Source: Nodosilinea sp. E11
GTDB lineage: Bacteria > Cyanobacteriota > Cyanobacteriia > Phormidesmidales > Phormidesmidaceae
Assembly (NCBI RefSeq): GCF_032813545.1
Contig: NZ_CP136520.1
Location: 5,140,001-5,204,000 of the forward strand
DNA length: 64,000 bases
Reading direction: 5' to 3'
The translations under genes and the position numbers were made by a program. Shown in pieces: positions 35,971 through 44,447 of this stretch. The notes below the pieces were generated by a model. The model made no database searches. It was not told where the DNA came from and saw nothing but the letters and a program-made list of their open reading frames with translations. Position 1 is the stretch's first letter; every line of letters starts with the position of its first letter.

Positions 35971-37410
35971 ATGGTTGAAAATACGCTCACCTGGGCGCTG
36001 CTGGCGGGTTATGGCGGTTTGTTGTTTTACCTGGTGCGCCAGACTACGCCCGATAAAGTGACGCCGCCGGAGTTTTTTGAGGGCCAGTCGAGCACCGGGC
36101 AGGCACCGGGGCTGTGGCTGCTGGTGGCCAGTGCGGCCATTTCTTGGATTTTTGCCAAGTCGATCGACAATGCGGCTAGCCTAGGGCAGACCTTTGGGGT
36201 GCTGGGGGGCATTGGCTACGCGATCTATTACCTGAGCTTTGTGACGGCGGCGATCGCACTCTATTTCATCCGCACTCGGGGCGGCTTTCGCTCGATTCCA
36301 GAGTTTTTGGTCAGCAAGTACGGGCGGGTCTGTTCACGGCTGTTTTTGCTGGCGATCGCCATTCGCCTGCTCAACGAAGTGTGGTCAAATACCAAGGTGT
36401 TTTCGCTCTACTTTGGCCCCGAGGGCAGCCCTGGCTACTGGATTGCAGCGGCGGTGGTGACGGCGTTTACGGTCTACTACACCCTGCTGGGAGGTCTGCG
36501 CAGCAGCCTGCTCACCGATGGGGCGCAGATGGTGCTGGCCTCTGTGCTGCTGGTGGTGATTTTGGCCACCGTTGGCCCTGGCCTGGTCCGCGAGGGGCTG
36601 CCGGTGGTAGATGCCGACACCCGCAGTGGAGCGCTCACCTTCTGCGCCCTGGCTTTTGTGCAAATTTTTAGCTACCCCTTCCACGACCCGGTGATGACCG
36701 ATCGCGCCTTTATCACCGGGCCGCGCACCATGTTTAAGGGCTTTATCTGGGCGGGGTTGCTCAGCGGCGGGTTTATTTTTCTGTTTAGCAGCGTGGGGCT
36801 TTACGCTCGCGCTGTGGGGGCCGAGGGGTCGCCCAGCCTGTCGGTGCCCGCCCTGTTTGGCCTGCCGATGCTGCTGGTGTTTAACGCGATTATGCTGACC
36901 AGCGCCGGGTCAACCCTAGACTCGACCTTTTCGAGCACCGCCAAGGTGGGCGCGCGCGACTGGTTTCACCGCAAGGGTGCCCCGACTGAGGGCCAGGCCC
37001 GCCTGGGCCGCTGGTGGATCATTGCGATCGCATTGCTCGGCAATGTACCCCTGCTGAGCATCTACATGGGCGATCGCGTTGGCCCCGCGATCATTTTGGC
37101 CACCACCATCAGTGGCACCATGGTGATGGGGTTGGCCCCGATCTTTTTGCTGGCGTTTTTGCCCAGGGCTGGGGCGCTCAGCTTTCACCTTGCCTTTTGG
37201 CCAGGCATGATTTTCGGTGTGCTGCGGGTGGCCGAAAACGTGATGGGTGCCCCGATCTTTCCCGCCTGGATGAGTCTGGGCACGGGCCGCTACGCGGTGG
37301 ATTTGGGGGTGAATATCTACGGCCTGCTGCTCTGTACGGCGGGCTATCTACTTGGGGCCTGGCTGGGCAGCTTGGGGGCTAAGCAGACCTCTGAAAAAGA
37401 GTTTTCCTAA
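35971..37410 (+). CDS. Sodium:solute symporter (SSS family)
   Basis: A 479-residue integral membrane protein with about 13 hydrophobic spans. SWIFAKSIDNAASLGQ (residue ~50), GFRSIPEFLVSKYGR (~108), TVYYTLLGGLRSSLLTDGAQMVL (~167) and the sodium-site segment FNAIMLTSAGSTLDSTFSSTAKV (~308) are typical of the Na+/solute symporter superfamily (PutP, DUR3, PanF). The substrate is not determinable; urea/polyamine-type relatives resemble it most in the spacing. No partner subunit is nearby, and no nitrogen-control site was seen. Downstream is a family A palindrome and family B copy 2. Confidence 0.88.
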   Translation: MVENTLTWALLAGYGGLLFYLVRQTTPDKVTPPEFFEGQSSTGQAPGLWLLVASAAISWIFAKSIDNAASLGQTFGVLGGIGYAIYYLSFVTAAIALYFIRTRGGFRSIPEFLVSKYGRVCSRLFLLAIAIRLLNEVWSNTKVFSLYFGPEGSPGYWIAAAVVTAFTVYYTLLGGLRSSLLTDGAQMVLASVLLVVILATVGPGLVREGLPVVDADTRSGALTFCALAFVQIFSYPFHDPVMTDRAFITGPRTMFKGFIWAGLLSGGFIFLFSSVGLYARAVGAEGSPSLSVPALFGLPMLLVFNAIMLTSAGSTLDSTFSSTAKVGARDWFHRKGAPTEGQARLGRWWIIAIALLGNVPLLSIYMGDRVGPAIILATTISGTMVMGLAPIFLLAFLPRAGALSFHLAFWPGMIFGVLRVAENVMGAPIFPAWMSLGTGRYAVDLGVNIYGLLLCTAGYLLGAWLGSLGAKQTSEKEFS

Positions 37411-37474
37411 GGGTGGGCAGTGCCCATCCTACAGCGGTTGACGTCACATTCTGTCTGTACACCCCCCGGTTTGT

Positions 37475-37512
37475 AGGGACATTGCACTGCAATGTCCCTA
37501 CGCGGGTATCGG
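37475..37512. repeat. Palindromic repeat family B, copy 2
   Basis: GTAGGGACATTGCACTGC is followed by the complement AATGTCCCTAC and the tail GCGGGTATCGGCGAT. It is related to copy 1 by compensatory changes (GGGG to AGGG, CCCC to CCCT), evidence that the stem is maintained. Confidence 0.8.
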
Positions 37513-37590
37513 CGATACAGCGGAGGTTTGAGGAGGCGGATTTGGTATGACAGTATAAAGACAGTTGCCCTCTGAGTATCTCGCTCCACC

Positions 37591-37857
37591 ATGCTTGACC
37601 AATCGCTTCAGTTTCTCACCCCCGACGAGTCGGCGGAGGTCGACAAGGCGCTGCTGTCGTCCCCGGAGAAGTTTCTCGCCCGGCTGACCATCTCCACCGC
37701 CAAGCTGCTGAAGGTGATCGCCGCCGATACCGATACGCCTGTAGATCAGCTGACCGCCGTGCAGATCACCCAGTGGTTTGAGCGCGACGCCAAGCTCAAG
37801 CGCGAGCAGGGGGTGAATGCGTCGGTGCTGAAGTGGGATGCGGAGGAGTTGGGGTGA
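37591..37857 (+). CDS. Small conserved protein of unknown function
   Basis: An 88-residue soluble acidic/helical protein (LDQSLQFLTPDESAEVDKALLSSPEKFLARLTI start). It has no signal peptide, membrane span, cysteine pair or motif that I recognise. Codon use and strong third-position GC are like those of neighbouring genes, and HIP1 is absent from it. It is followed by a GTGTCAGGT-type repeat. Confidence 0.6.
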   Translation: MLDQSLQFLTPDESAEVDKALLSSPEKFLARLTISTAKLLKVIAADTDTPVDQLTAVQITQWFERDAKLKREQGVNASVLKWDAEELG

Positions 37858-37862
37858 TAGGG

Positions 37863-37935
37863 GGGTAAGTGTCGGGGGGCGGGTGTCAGGTGCCAGGTGT
37901 CGGGTGTCAGGTACCCGGAACCCGGAACCCGAAAC
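37863..37935. repeat. GTGTCAGGT-type tandem repeat upstream of vipp1
   Basis: Repeated GGGTGTCAGGT / GGTGCCAGGT units are followed by complementary ACCCGGAACCC units that repeat three times (CCCGGAACCCGGAACCCGAAACCC). The same family appears at 53885-53998 and 54388-54470. Confidence 0.75.
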
Positions 37936-38019
37936 CCTTCCCTTTCGCCCGATCGCTGCTGACATTCTGTAAACTAGGAAAGACCATCGCACACCACAGA
38001 TTTAAGGAAGCAGCACGTC

Positions 38020-38793
38020 ATGGGGTTATTTGATCGCGTTAGCCGAGTGGTTCGCTCTAACCTAAATGCAGCGGTGAGTTCGGCAGAGAATCCAGAGAAG
38101 ATTCTGGATCAGGCCATTATTGACATGCAGGAAGACCTGGTGCAGATGCGTCAGGCAGTGGCGGGGGCGATCGCCAGTCAGAAGCGGGTGCAGCAGCAGT
38201 ACGAAAAGGCTAGCAGCGAGGCCAATACCTGGCAGCAGCGGGCTCAGCTAGCCCTACAAAAAGGTGACGAAGAGCTGGCCAAGCAGGCGCTGCTGCGCAA
38301 GAAAACCCAGGCCGAAACCGCCGTGGCGCTCAAGACCCAGCTCGATGGCCAAAGCACCACTGTAGAGCAGCTCAAGCGCAACCTGATTGGCTTAGAGAGC
38401 AAGCTGTCTGAGGCCAAGACCAAAAAAGACATGCTCAAGGCGCGGGCCAGTGCCGCTAAGGCCAACGAGCAACTGCAAAGCACCACCAGCAGCCTCAACA
38501 CCAGCAGCGCCATGGCCGCCTTTGAGCGCATGGAAGAAAAAGTGCTGCAAATGGAGGCCACCTCCCAGGCGGCGGCAGAGCTGGCCGGGGCCGATCTGGA
38601 GAGCCAGTTTGCCTCGCTAGAAGCCGGAGGTGATGTCGATCTGGAACTGGAAGCGATGAAGGCGCAAATGCTGGGCGGCAGCGCCAACCAGGGCCAGCTA
38701 CCCGCTGCTGAGAGTCCTATTCCCGCCACCGAGTCGACAGAAGTAGACGCCGAACTGGAAGCGCTGCGATCGCAGATCGACCAGCTCGACTAG
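38020..38793 (+). CDS. vipp1: Vipp1/IM30 (PspA family), thylakoid membrane-maintenance protein
   Basis: Membrane-remodelling, ESCRT-III-like protein. The 257-residue product starts MGLFDRVSRVVRSNLNAAVSSAENPEKILDQAIIDM, the amphipathic helix 0 and start of helix 1 of Vipp1, and continues as a long coiled coil to about residue 220. Residues ~220-257 form a C-terminal extension (ESPIPATESTEVDAELEALRSQIDQLD) with a second short helix, the Vc tail that distinguishes Vipp1 from bacterial PspA. A ribosome site AAGGA precedes the ATG. A PspA identity is possible, but the C-terminal extension favours Vipp1. Confidence 0.92.
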   Translation: MGLFDRVSRVVRSNLNAAVSSAENPEKILDQAIIDMQEDLVQMRQAVAGAIASQKRVQQQYEKASSEANTWQQRAQLALQKGDEELAKQALLRKKTQAETAVALKTQLDGQSTTVEQLKRNLIGLESKLSEAKTKKDMLKARASAAKANEQLQSTTSSLNTSSAMAAFERMEEKVLQMEATSQAAAELAGADLESQFASLEAGGDVDLELEAMKAQMLGGSANQGQLPAAESPIPATESTEVDAELEALRSQIDQLD

Positions 38794-38887
38794 GCACAAC
38801 AAAGCGAAGGTTGAGGGCAGGGTGTAGCCCTAGACCTTGTACCTCAAACCTTACCCCAGCGGCAAACCGACCTATCCCTCCAGCCCT

Positions 38888-40063
38888 ATGCAAATTGCCC
38901 AGCGAATGAGGCCACTCCAGGCCAATGTGTTTGCCGACATGGATCGAGCTAAGGCCGCTGCTCGGGCCGCCGGTAAGTCCATTGTCGATCTCTCGCTGGG
39001 GTCCTCCGATTTGCCGACACCGCCCCATGTCTTGGATGCGATCGCCGCCGCTCTGCCTGACCCGACTACCCACGGTTACTGCCTGTTTTCTGGCACCCAC
39101 GATTTTCGGGTTGCCGCTGCCCAGTGGTACACCGATAAGTTTGGCGTAGCCGTTGACCCCGAAACCGAGGTGCTGCTGCTGATTGGCTCCCAGGAAGGCA
39201 CCGCCCACCTGCCCCTGGCGGTGCTCAACCCCGGCGATTTTGCCCTGCTGATGGACCCTGGCTACCCCTCCCATGCCGGAGGGGTCTACCTGGCCAACGG
39301 GCAAATCTACCCTATGCCCCTGCACGCCGAAGACGGCTTTTTGCCGCGCTTTGAAGATATTCCGGCGGCGGTGCTAGAGCAGTCGCGGCTGATGGTGCTG
39401 AGCTACCCCCACAACCCCACCACCGCCACCGCCTCGCTAGACTTTTGGCAAACAGCTGTGGCCTTTTGTCAGCAGCACAACCTGGTGCTGGCCCACGACT
39501 TTCCCTACGTTGATCTGACCTTCACCGGTCAGCCGGCGGTATCGGCTTTGCAGGCTGACCCTAAGAAAACCTGCACCATCGAGTTTTTTACCATGTCGAA
39601 GTCGTACAACATGGGCGGCTTTCGGGTGGGCTATGCGATCGGCAACGCCGAGCTAGTTGCCGCCCTGCGCCAGGTCAAGGCCAATGTTGACTTCAACCAG
39701 TATCCCGGCATTCAGCGGGGGGCGATCGCAGCACTCACCGGCCCCCAAGATACTGTCCATCACATGATTGACACCTTTCGCCAGCGGCGCGATGCGGCGG
39801 TACAGGCGCTAGAGCGCATTGGCTGGGCGGTGCCTATGCCTGCCGCCACCATGTATATCTGGGCTAAGCTGCCCGAGCCTTGGGGCGATCGCTCTAAAGA
39901 ATTTTGTCTGAGCCTGGTAGAGCAGACCGGAGTCGCCCTGGCCCCCGGCATTGGCTTTGGCAAAGCGGGAGAAGGCTACGTGCGGATAGCGCTGGTGCAC
40001 CCACCAGCGGTGCTAGAACAAGCGATCGCCAGCATTGCTGAATTCTTGCCAAGCGGTCTCTAA
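38888..40063 (+). CDS. Class I/II PLP aminotransferase, LL-diaminopimelate-aminotransferase-like
   Basis: A 391-residue fold-type I aminotransferase. Marks: DLSLGSSDLPTP near residue 38, the nucleotide-like GSQEGTAHLPLA, PGYPSH, the Asn-Pro motif PHNPTTA near 175, the PLP lysine in FTMSKSYNMGGFRVGY near 238 and the C-terminal arginine segment GYVRIALVHPP. This combination fits LL-DapAT and aspartate/MalY-like aminotransferases involved in lysine synthesis in cyanobacteria; the actual amino donor is not certain. ATG 38888 (MQIAQRMRPL) is preferred to one 51 bases upstream. Confidence 0.85.
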   Translation: MQIAQRMRPLQANVFADMDRAKAAARAAGKSIVDLSLGSSDLPTPPHVLDAIAAALPDPTTHGYCLFSGTHDFRVAAAQWYTDKFGVAVDPETEVLLLIGSQEGTAHLPLAVLNPGDFALLMDPGYPSHAGGVYLANGQIYPMPLHAEDGFLPRFEDIPAAVLEQSRLMVLSYPHNPTTATASLDFWQTAVAFCQQHNLVLAHDFPYVDLTFTGQPAVSALQADPKKTCTIEFFTMSKSYNMGGFRVGYAIGNAELVAALRQVKANVDFNQYPGIQRGAIAALTGPQDTVHHMIDTFRQRRDAAVQALERIGWAVPMPAATMYIWAKLPEPWGDRSKEFCLSLVEQTGVALAPGIGFGKAGEGYVRIALVHPPAVLEQAIASIAEFLPSGL

Positions 40064-40244
40064 GCAACGTGTAAAGCACCCACTAAGATAGGGGTAATCG
40101 AACTTAGGGATTGGATAAGTTTTTCTGGCCGCTGGTTTAGGCTAGGTTACGTCATCCATTTAGGATCCGGGGTGCAACGTATTGAGTTGCCAGAGCCATC
40201 TAAGGCCCTGGCTGTTCCCGTCCTCAGATCAGGATCTAAGGGAA

Positions 40245-40658
40245 ATGGTGACATCTCCGTCTAGCACTGCTGATGGACGGTTTCGTATTGTCGTTGTAGA
40301 AGACGATACGGCTAACCGTTTATTTTTTGCCGACTATCTCAGCTACTCTGGGTTTTGGGTGCTGGCCATTCCCCACGGCCTCGATCTTGAGCAACATCTC
40401 AAAGAATTTCAGCCCCATCTGCTGCTGCTCGATTTGGGCCTGCCCGAAATTGATGGCTATACCTTACTCAAACGGCTGCGATCGTCGGCCCGCTGGCAAG
40501 ACCTGCCTGTAATCATTGTGTCGGGCTACGCCTTTGCCGACGACCAGCACCGTGCCATGGCCCTTGGAGCACAAAAATACCTGGTCAAGCCAGTGCCTCT
40601 GCACCAGCTCACCCAGGCGATCTATAGCCTTCTGCCCCACCCCGCCCGCGGTGACTAA
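40245..40658 (+). CDS. Stand-alone receiver domain response regulator
   Basis: A 137-residue protein that is essentially one receiver domain: acidic pair VVVEDDTAN, phospho-acceptor Asp in LLLDLGLPEIDGYTLL near residue 66, Ser in VSGYAF and Lys in YLVKPV. A Shine-Dalgarno-like AAGGGA stands just before ATG 40245; a longer frame from 40182 has no such site. No kinase or output protein is nearby. The 240-base space after it contains copy 2 of a 64-bp dispersed repeat. Confidence 0.9.
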   Translation: MVTSPSSTADGRFRIVVVEDDTANRLFFADYLSYSGFWVLAIPHGLDLEQHLKEFQPHLLLLDLGLPEIDGYTLLKRLRSSARWQDLPVIIVSGYAFADDQHRAMALGAQKYLVKPVPLHQLTQAIYSLLPHPARGD

Positions 40659-40687
40659 TCCCAAACCGAAATCCCATGACCCCGATT

Positions 40688-40751
40688 CTATAGCCATAGT
40701 CACCTATGGTTAGGACATCCAGAAACCTAAGAACGTTCAAACGTTCTTAGA
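40688..40751 (-). repeat. Dispersed ~64-bp intergenic repeat, copy 2
   Basis: Inverted relative to copy 1 at 7455-7518. Its left part (as read on the minus strand) contains CTAAGAACGTT and AACGTTCTTAG, an 11-bp perfect hairpin (40727-40751), a stronger palindrome than in copy 1. Confidence 0.8.
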
Positions 40752-40898
40752 GGGAAATGTCTCGACCCAAAAGGACCAATGCGATCGAGCCTGCGGCTGG
40801 GCTATGCCGACGCCTCTACGGTTGAGCCGGTTAGGCATCGGGGGCAGATGGTTCGGATTTAGACAGCCGCTGATAGACGGCTGCGTGAACAATCTAGG

Positions 40899-41099
40899 CT
40901 AGGGCAGGCTGCCTCCGCCAGAATCAGATCGCTGTTCTACTAAAAACTGCTCAACCTCTCGACTCAGGCTTTGGATGGCATCGCCAATATCAGCAATGGT
41001 GTGCTCAAGCTGCGACGATACCGCCATTGCCGACTGTAGCCGGTTCAGAATCTCTCTAACTTGCTCTCGATAGCGCACTTCAAACTCTTCAGGATCCAT
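40899..41099 (-). CDS. Small coiled-coil protein
   Basis: A 66-residue acidic, helical protein (MDPEEFEVRYREQVREILNR start) with heptads through residue ~55 and a Gly/Ser-rich C-terminus. Unrecognised but with the conserved look of a small cyanobacterial protein. ATG 41099 or an upstream TTG at 41123 could be the start; no ribosome site supports either. It is divergent from uvrC. Confidence 0.55.
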   Translation of the reverse strand: MDPEEFEVRYREQVREILNRLQSAMAVSSQLEHTIADIGDAIQSLSREVEQFLVEQRSDSGGGSLP

Positions 41100-41279
41100 A
41101 TAAGGAAAATCTTGTGATGACAATAATCAGGATGTAACTATAAATACATGTCAGTCGCTGCAATTTCAGAAGAAAATCAAAAAAATACGGAACTTTAAGG
41201 CTTAAGTCGTAACTTTATCCGACGGTGCAAGGTATCAATTGATGTTGTGAATTAGGGGCAATCACGGTGATCTGCAAGA

Positions 41280-43301
41280 GTGTCTGGGGTTATCCCAGCC
41301 GAGCATGCTTCAATTGGCTCGGGAAACCCGGTGGGCGAACCGAATCTACCGCGATGGATTTACCGTTATCCTGATCAGTACAAAGGTTTAGACGCGCTGC
41401 CTGTGAGTTCTACGGTTCAGCCCCCCACCCTGGTCAATGACCCCGATCGCCTAGAGGCTCGGCTCAAAGAGATCCCCAGAGAGCCGGGGGTCTACTTTAT
41501 GCGAGACAGCCGCGACCAGATTCTCTACATTGGCAAGTCAAAATGTCTACGCACGCGGGTGCGGTCCTACTTTCGCGACTTCCACGGCCACATGCCGCGC
41601 ATTGCCATGATGGTGATGCAAATTGTCGAAATCGAGTTTATCGTCACCGACACCGAAGCTGAGGCCCTGGCCCTAGAGGCCAATTTAATTAAACAAAATC
41701 AGCCCCACTTCAACGTGTTGTTGAAGGATGACAAGAAATACCCCTACCTCTGTGTCACCTGGTCAGAAGACTACCCCCGCATTTTTATCACTCGCAAGCG
41801 GCGCAAGAGCCTCAAAGATCGCTACTACGGCCCCTACGTTGATGTGGGTCTGCTGCGCAGCACTCTGCATTTAGTCAAGCGCATCTTTCCCCTGCGCCAG
41901 CGGCCCCAGCCCGTGCACCGCGATCGCCCCTGTCTCAACTACGACATTGGCCGCTGCCCTGGCGTCTGCCAGCAGCTGATCTCCCCAGAGGACTACCACA
42001 AGACCCTTCAGCGCGTCGTCATGGTGTTTCAGGGCCGTACCACCGAGCTGGTGGATATTCTCACTGCCCAAATGGAACGGGCCGCCGAAGACCTCAAGTT
42101 TGAGCTGGCCGCCCGTCTGCGTGATCAGATTCGCGGGTTAGAGCGACTGTGCGCCGACCAAAAGGTAGCGCTGCCCGACGATACCGTGTCTCGGGATGCG
42201 ATCGCCCTAGCCGCCGACGAGAAACATGCCTGTGTGCAGATCTTTCAGGTGCGGGCGGGTCGTCTGGTGGGCCGTCTGGGCTTCACCGCCGATGCCGAGT
42301 CGGGCACGCCCGGCGAAATTTTGCAGCGGGTGCTCGAAGACCACTACCAAACCGTCGATTCCGTCGAAATTCCCTCGGTAATTTTGGCCCAGCATGAGCT
42401 GCCTGAAGGCGACATCCTGGCGCAGTATTTGGGGCAGCGCCGCAGTCGCAAGGTCTCCATCGAGGTGCCCCAGCGCCAGACCAAGGCCGACCTGATCGAC
42501 ATGGTGGAGCGCAACGCCCAGTACGAGCTGGCCCGCACCCAAGCTGCCGCCGATCGCAACATTCAGGCCCTGCAAGACCTGGCGGTGGTCCTTGACCTGC
42601 CCGATTTGCCCAAGCGCATCGAGGGCTACGACATCTCCCACATCCAGGGCTCCGATGCCGTTGCCTCTCAGGTGGTGTTTGTTGACGGTATGCCCGCCAA
42701 GCAGCACTACCGCCACTACAAGATTAAAAATCCTGAGGTGAAGCCCGGCCACTCCGACGACTTTGCCAGCATGGCCGAGGTGATTCGCCGCCGCTTTCGT
42801 CGCTACGCTACCGACCCCACCAAGCCGCGCCTAGGCAATCCCGACTGGCCCGACCTGGTGATGATCGACGGCGGCAAAGGCCAGCTCTCGGCGGTGGTCG
42901 AAGTGCTGAGAGAACTCAACCTGCTCCAAGAGATCAACGTCGTTAGTTTGGCCAAAAAGCGCGAGGAAATCTTTCTCCCCGGCGAATCGATCCCGCTGCC
43001 CACCGAAGCCGACCAGCCCGGCGTGCAGCTGCTGCGCCGCCTGCGCGACGAGGCCCACCGCTTCGCCATCAGCTTCCACCGAAAGAAGCGAACGGACCGG
43101 ATGCGGCGATCGCGCCTTTCCGAAATCCCCGGACTGGGCCAGCACCGCCAGAAAGAATTGCTAGCGGCGTTTCGCTCCATCGACTATATCCGCGAAGCCA
43201 GCCCCGAGCAGCTCGCTACTGTGCCCGGCATTGGCCCCCAGCTGGCCCAGCAGATTTACGAGTACTTCCACCCCCAGGCGGAGGAGGTGCTGGATGGGTA
43301 G
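41280..43301 (+). CDS. uvrC: Excinuclease ABC subunit C
   Basis: Makes the two incisions in nucleotide excision repair. The 673-residue product has a ~55-residue N-terminal extension, then the GIY-YIG nuclease ([31 protein letters not shown]; residues ~68-100), the UVR domain near 255, an RNase H-like nuclease ([19 protein letters not shown] and [13 protein letters not shown]) and C-terminal helix-hairpin-helix repeats ([27 protein letters not shown]). Start GTG 41280. The stop TAG is inside a G-rich tandem repeat that begins in the last codons (LDG). No LexA box was recognised. Confidence 0.97.
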   Translation: MSGVIPAEHASIGSGNPVGEPNLPRWIYRYPDQYKGLDALPVSSTVQPPTLVNDPDRLEARLKEIPREPGVYFMRDSRDQILYIGKSKCLRTRVRSYFRDFHGHMPRIAMMVMQIVEIEFIVTDTEAEALALEANLIKQNQPHFNVLLKDDKKYPYLCVTWSEDYPRIFITRKRRKSLKDRYYGPYVDVGLLRSTLHLVKRIFPLRQRPQPVHRDRPCLNYDIGRCPGVCQQLISPEDYHKTLQRVVMVFQGRTTELVDILTAQMERAAEDLKFELAARLRDQIRGLERLCADQKVALPDDTVSRDAIALAADEKHACVQIFQVRAGRLVGRLGFTADAESGTPGEILQRVLEDHYQTVDSVEIPSVILAQHELPEGDILAQYLGQRRSRKVSIEVPQRQTKADLIDMVERNAQYELARTQAAADRNIQALQDLAVVLDLPDLPKRIEGYDISHIQGSDAVASQVVFVDGMPAKQHYRHYKIKNPEVKPGHSDDFASMAEVIRRRFRRYATDPTKPRLGNPDWPDLVMIDGGKGQLSAVVEVLRELNLLQEINVVSLAKKREEIFLPGESIPLPTEADQPGVQLLRRLRDEAHRFAISFHRKKRTDRMRRSRLSEIPGLGQHRQKELLAAFRSIDYIREASPEQLATVPGIGPQLAQQIYEYFHPQAEEVLDG

Positions 43302-43374
43302 GTGGGTGGATGGGTGGATGGGTGGATGGGTAGGTGGGTGGATGGGTAGGCGGGTAGGCGGGTAGGTGGGTGAT
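43293..43374 (+). repeat. G-rich GGTGGATG / GGTAGGTG tandem repeat (G-quadruplex candidate)
   Basis: Runs of three or more G recur every 4-8 bases on this strand over ~80 bases (GGATGGGTGGATGGGTGG-like units). The uvrC stop codon TAG (43299-43301) lies within it. Complementary C-rich units appear on the same strand at 44275-44392. Confidence 0.85.
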
Positions 43375-43578
43375 GGTAAAGGTGGCTGTAACCGCAGGGT
43401 CGAATGTTGCCCACAGCCCCATTTGCAGAACAAGGGTTTAAACCGATGGTCAGCTACTTCTTTCCGTTGGGTCCAGGGCGGCGGCACGGCCCTGGTCGAG
43501 GGGGCCTGGGGACAATCGAAATATCCCCAGCGGCGGATCTGGCTTTGTCCCAGGGTCCAATGCCCTGAGCCCGAGCCT

Positions 43579-43675
43579 GGTGGGCATTGCCCACCCTACC
43601 CATAGCTGCCCTGAGCTTGAGCTGGTGAGCAGTAGCTCAAGGGGTTGGTGCATTGCTGCGCTAATGTACCTTACG
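43579..43675. repeat. Palindrome family A copy and decayed MITE end
   Basis: 43579-43595 is a perfect family A palindrome. 43647-43675 resembles the right end of the element at 31811-31911 (GGTGCATTGCTG, then AATGTACCTTACG in place of AATGCACCCTACG), with the rest missing. The whole 43302-43721 interval has no gene. Confidence 0.65.
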
Positions 43676-43721
43676 AGAACTGTTTACACTTGGTAAAGTC
43701 CCCTAAATCAATACTCCCCCT

Positions 43722-44192
43722 ATGACCGTCGATGCCAACCTGCTAGAGCTGCTGTTTAGCGGTGCCAACCTCTTCGTGTTGCCCTTTTGGACGCTGATGG
43801 TGCTGGTGCCCAACACCAAACTTACCCGCACCGTCATGGGCTCGCTGCTGCCCTTTGCTGCCCTGGCTGGGCTGTACCTGTTTCTCTTCGTTACCAGCTT
43901 CGGCAATGTCGACGGCATCGAAGCCCTCTCTGACCCCAATCTCAGCCTGGGCGACCTGGCGGCGATCTTTGCCCAGCCCCATGTCACCGCCACCGGCTGG
44001 GTACACTTTTTGGCGTTTGACCTGTTTGTGGGGCGCTGGATCTACTGGCAGGGCCAGGAGCGGGGCGTCTTCACCCGCCATTCCCTCGCTCTATGCCTGT
44101 TTGCCGGCCCTCTAGGGTTGCTCTCGCACCTGGTGACCGATGCCCTGTGGCAGCGGTTTGCGAAGGGGAGGGTGGAGGAGGTGGTGGGGTGA
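43722..44192 (+). CDS. ABA4-like (DUF4281) membrane protein
   Basis: A 156-residue membrane protein with four hydrophobic spans (about residues 9-30, 40-58, 80-105 and 125-145). The segment FDLFVGRWIYWQGQERGVFTRHSLALCLFAGPLGLLSHL is characteristic of the ABA4-like/DUF4281 family, named after the plant gene needed for neoxanthin formation. In cyanobacteria the function is not settled; a role in carotenoid modification is possible. The C-terminal residues (KGRVEEVVG) run into a G-rich repeat that provides the stop codon. Confidence 0.8.
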   Translation: MTVDANLLELLFSGANLFVLPFWTLMVLVPNTKLTRTVMGSLLPFAALAGLYLFLFVTSFGNVDGIEALSDPNLSLGDLAAIFAQPHVTATGWVHFLAFDLFVGRWIYWQGQERGVFTRHSLALCLFAGPLGLLSHLVTDALWQRFAKGRVEEVVG

Positions 44193-44392
44193 AGGGGTGA
44201 AGGGGTGAGGGGGTGAGGGGGTGAAGGCGTGAGGGGTAAAGGATGAAGGCGTGAAGGTCATAGCTGACTGCATCCACCCGCCTACCCATCCACCCATCCA
44301 CTCATCTACCCTTCACCCATCCACTCATCTACCCTTCACCCCCTCACTCCCCACCCCTTCACTCCCCACCCATCCACCCCACCCCCACTCGT
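44179..44392 (+). repeat. GGTGAGGGGGTGAAG repeat and C-rich CATCCACCC repeat block
   Basis: 44179-44255 is a GGGGTGAAGGGGTGA-type run; 44275-44392 is CCATCCACTCATCTACCC-type, complementary to the uvrC repeat. Together they make up the whole interval between the ABA4-like and ABC binding-protein genes, so the promoter of the latter must lie within or beyond the repeats. Confidence 0.8.
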
Positions 44393-44447
44393 CCCCAAAG
44401 GGTGATACAACTATCCCAATGTTGGCTAGTTAGTTAGACAAAACGTG

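Noticed and set aside
43293-44392. CRISPR array in the regular G-rich and C-rich repeats
   Set aside because: Units are only 7-9 bases without unique spacers, so they are simple tandem repeats.
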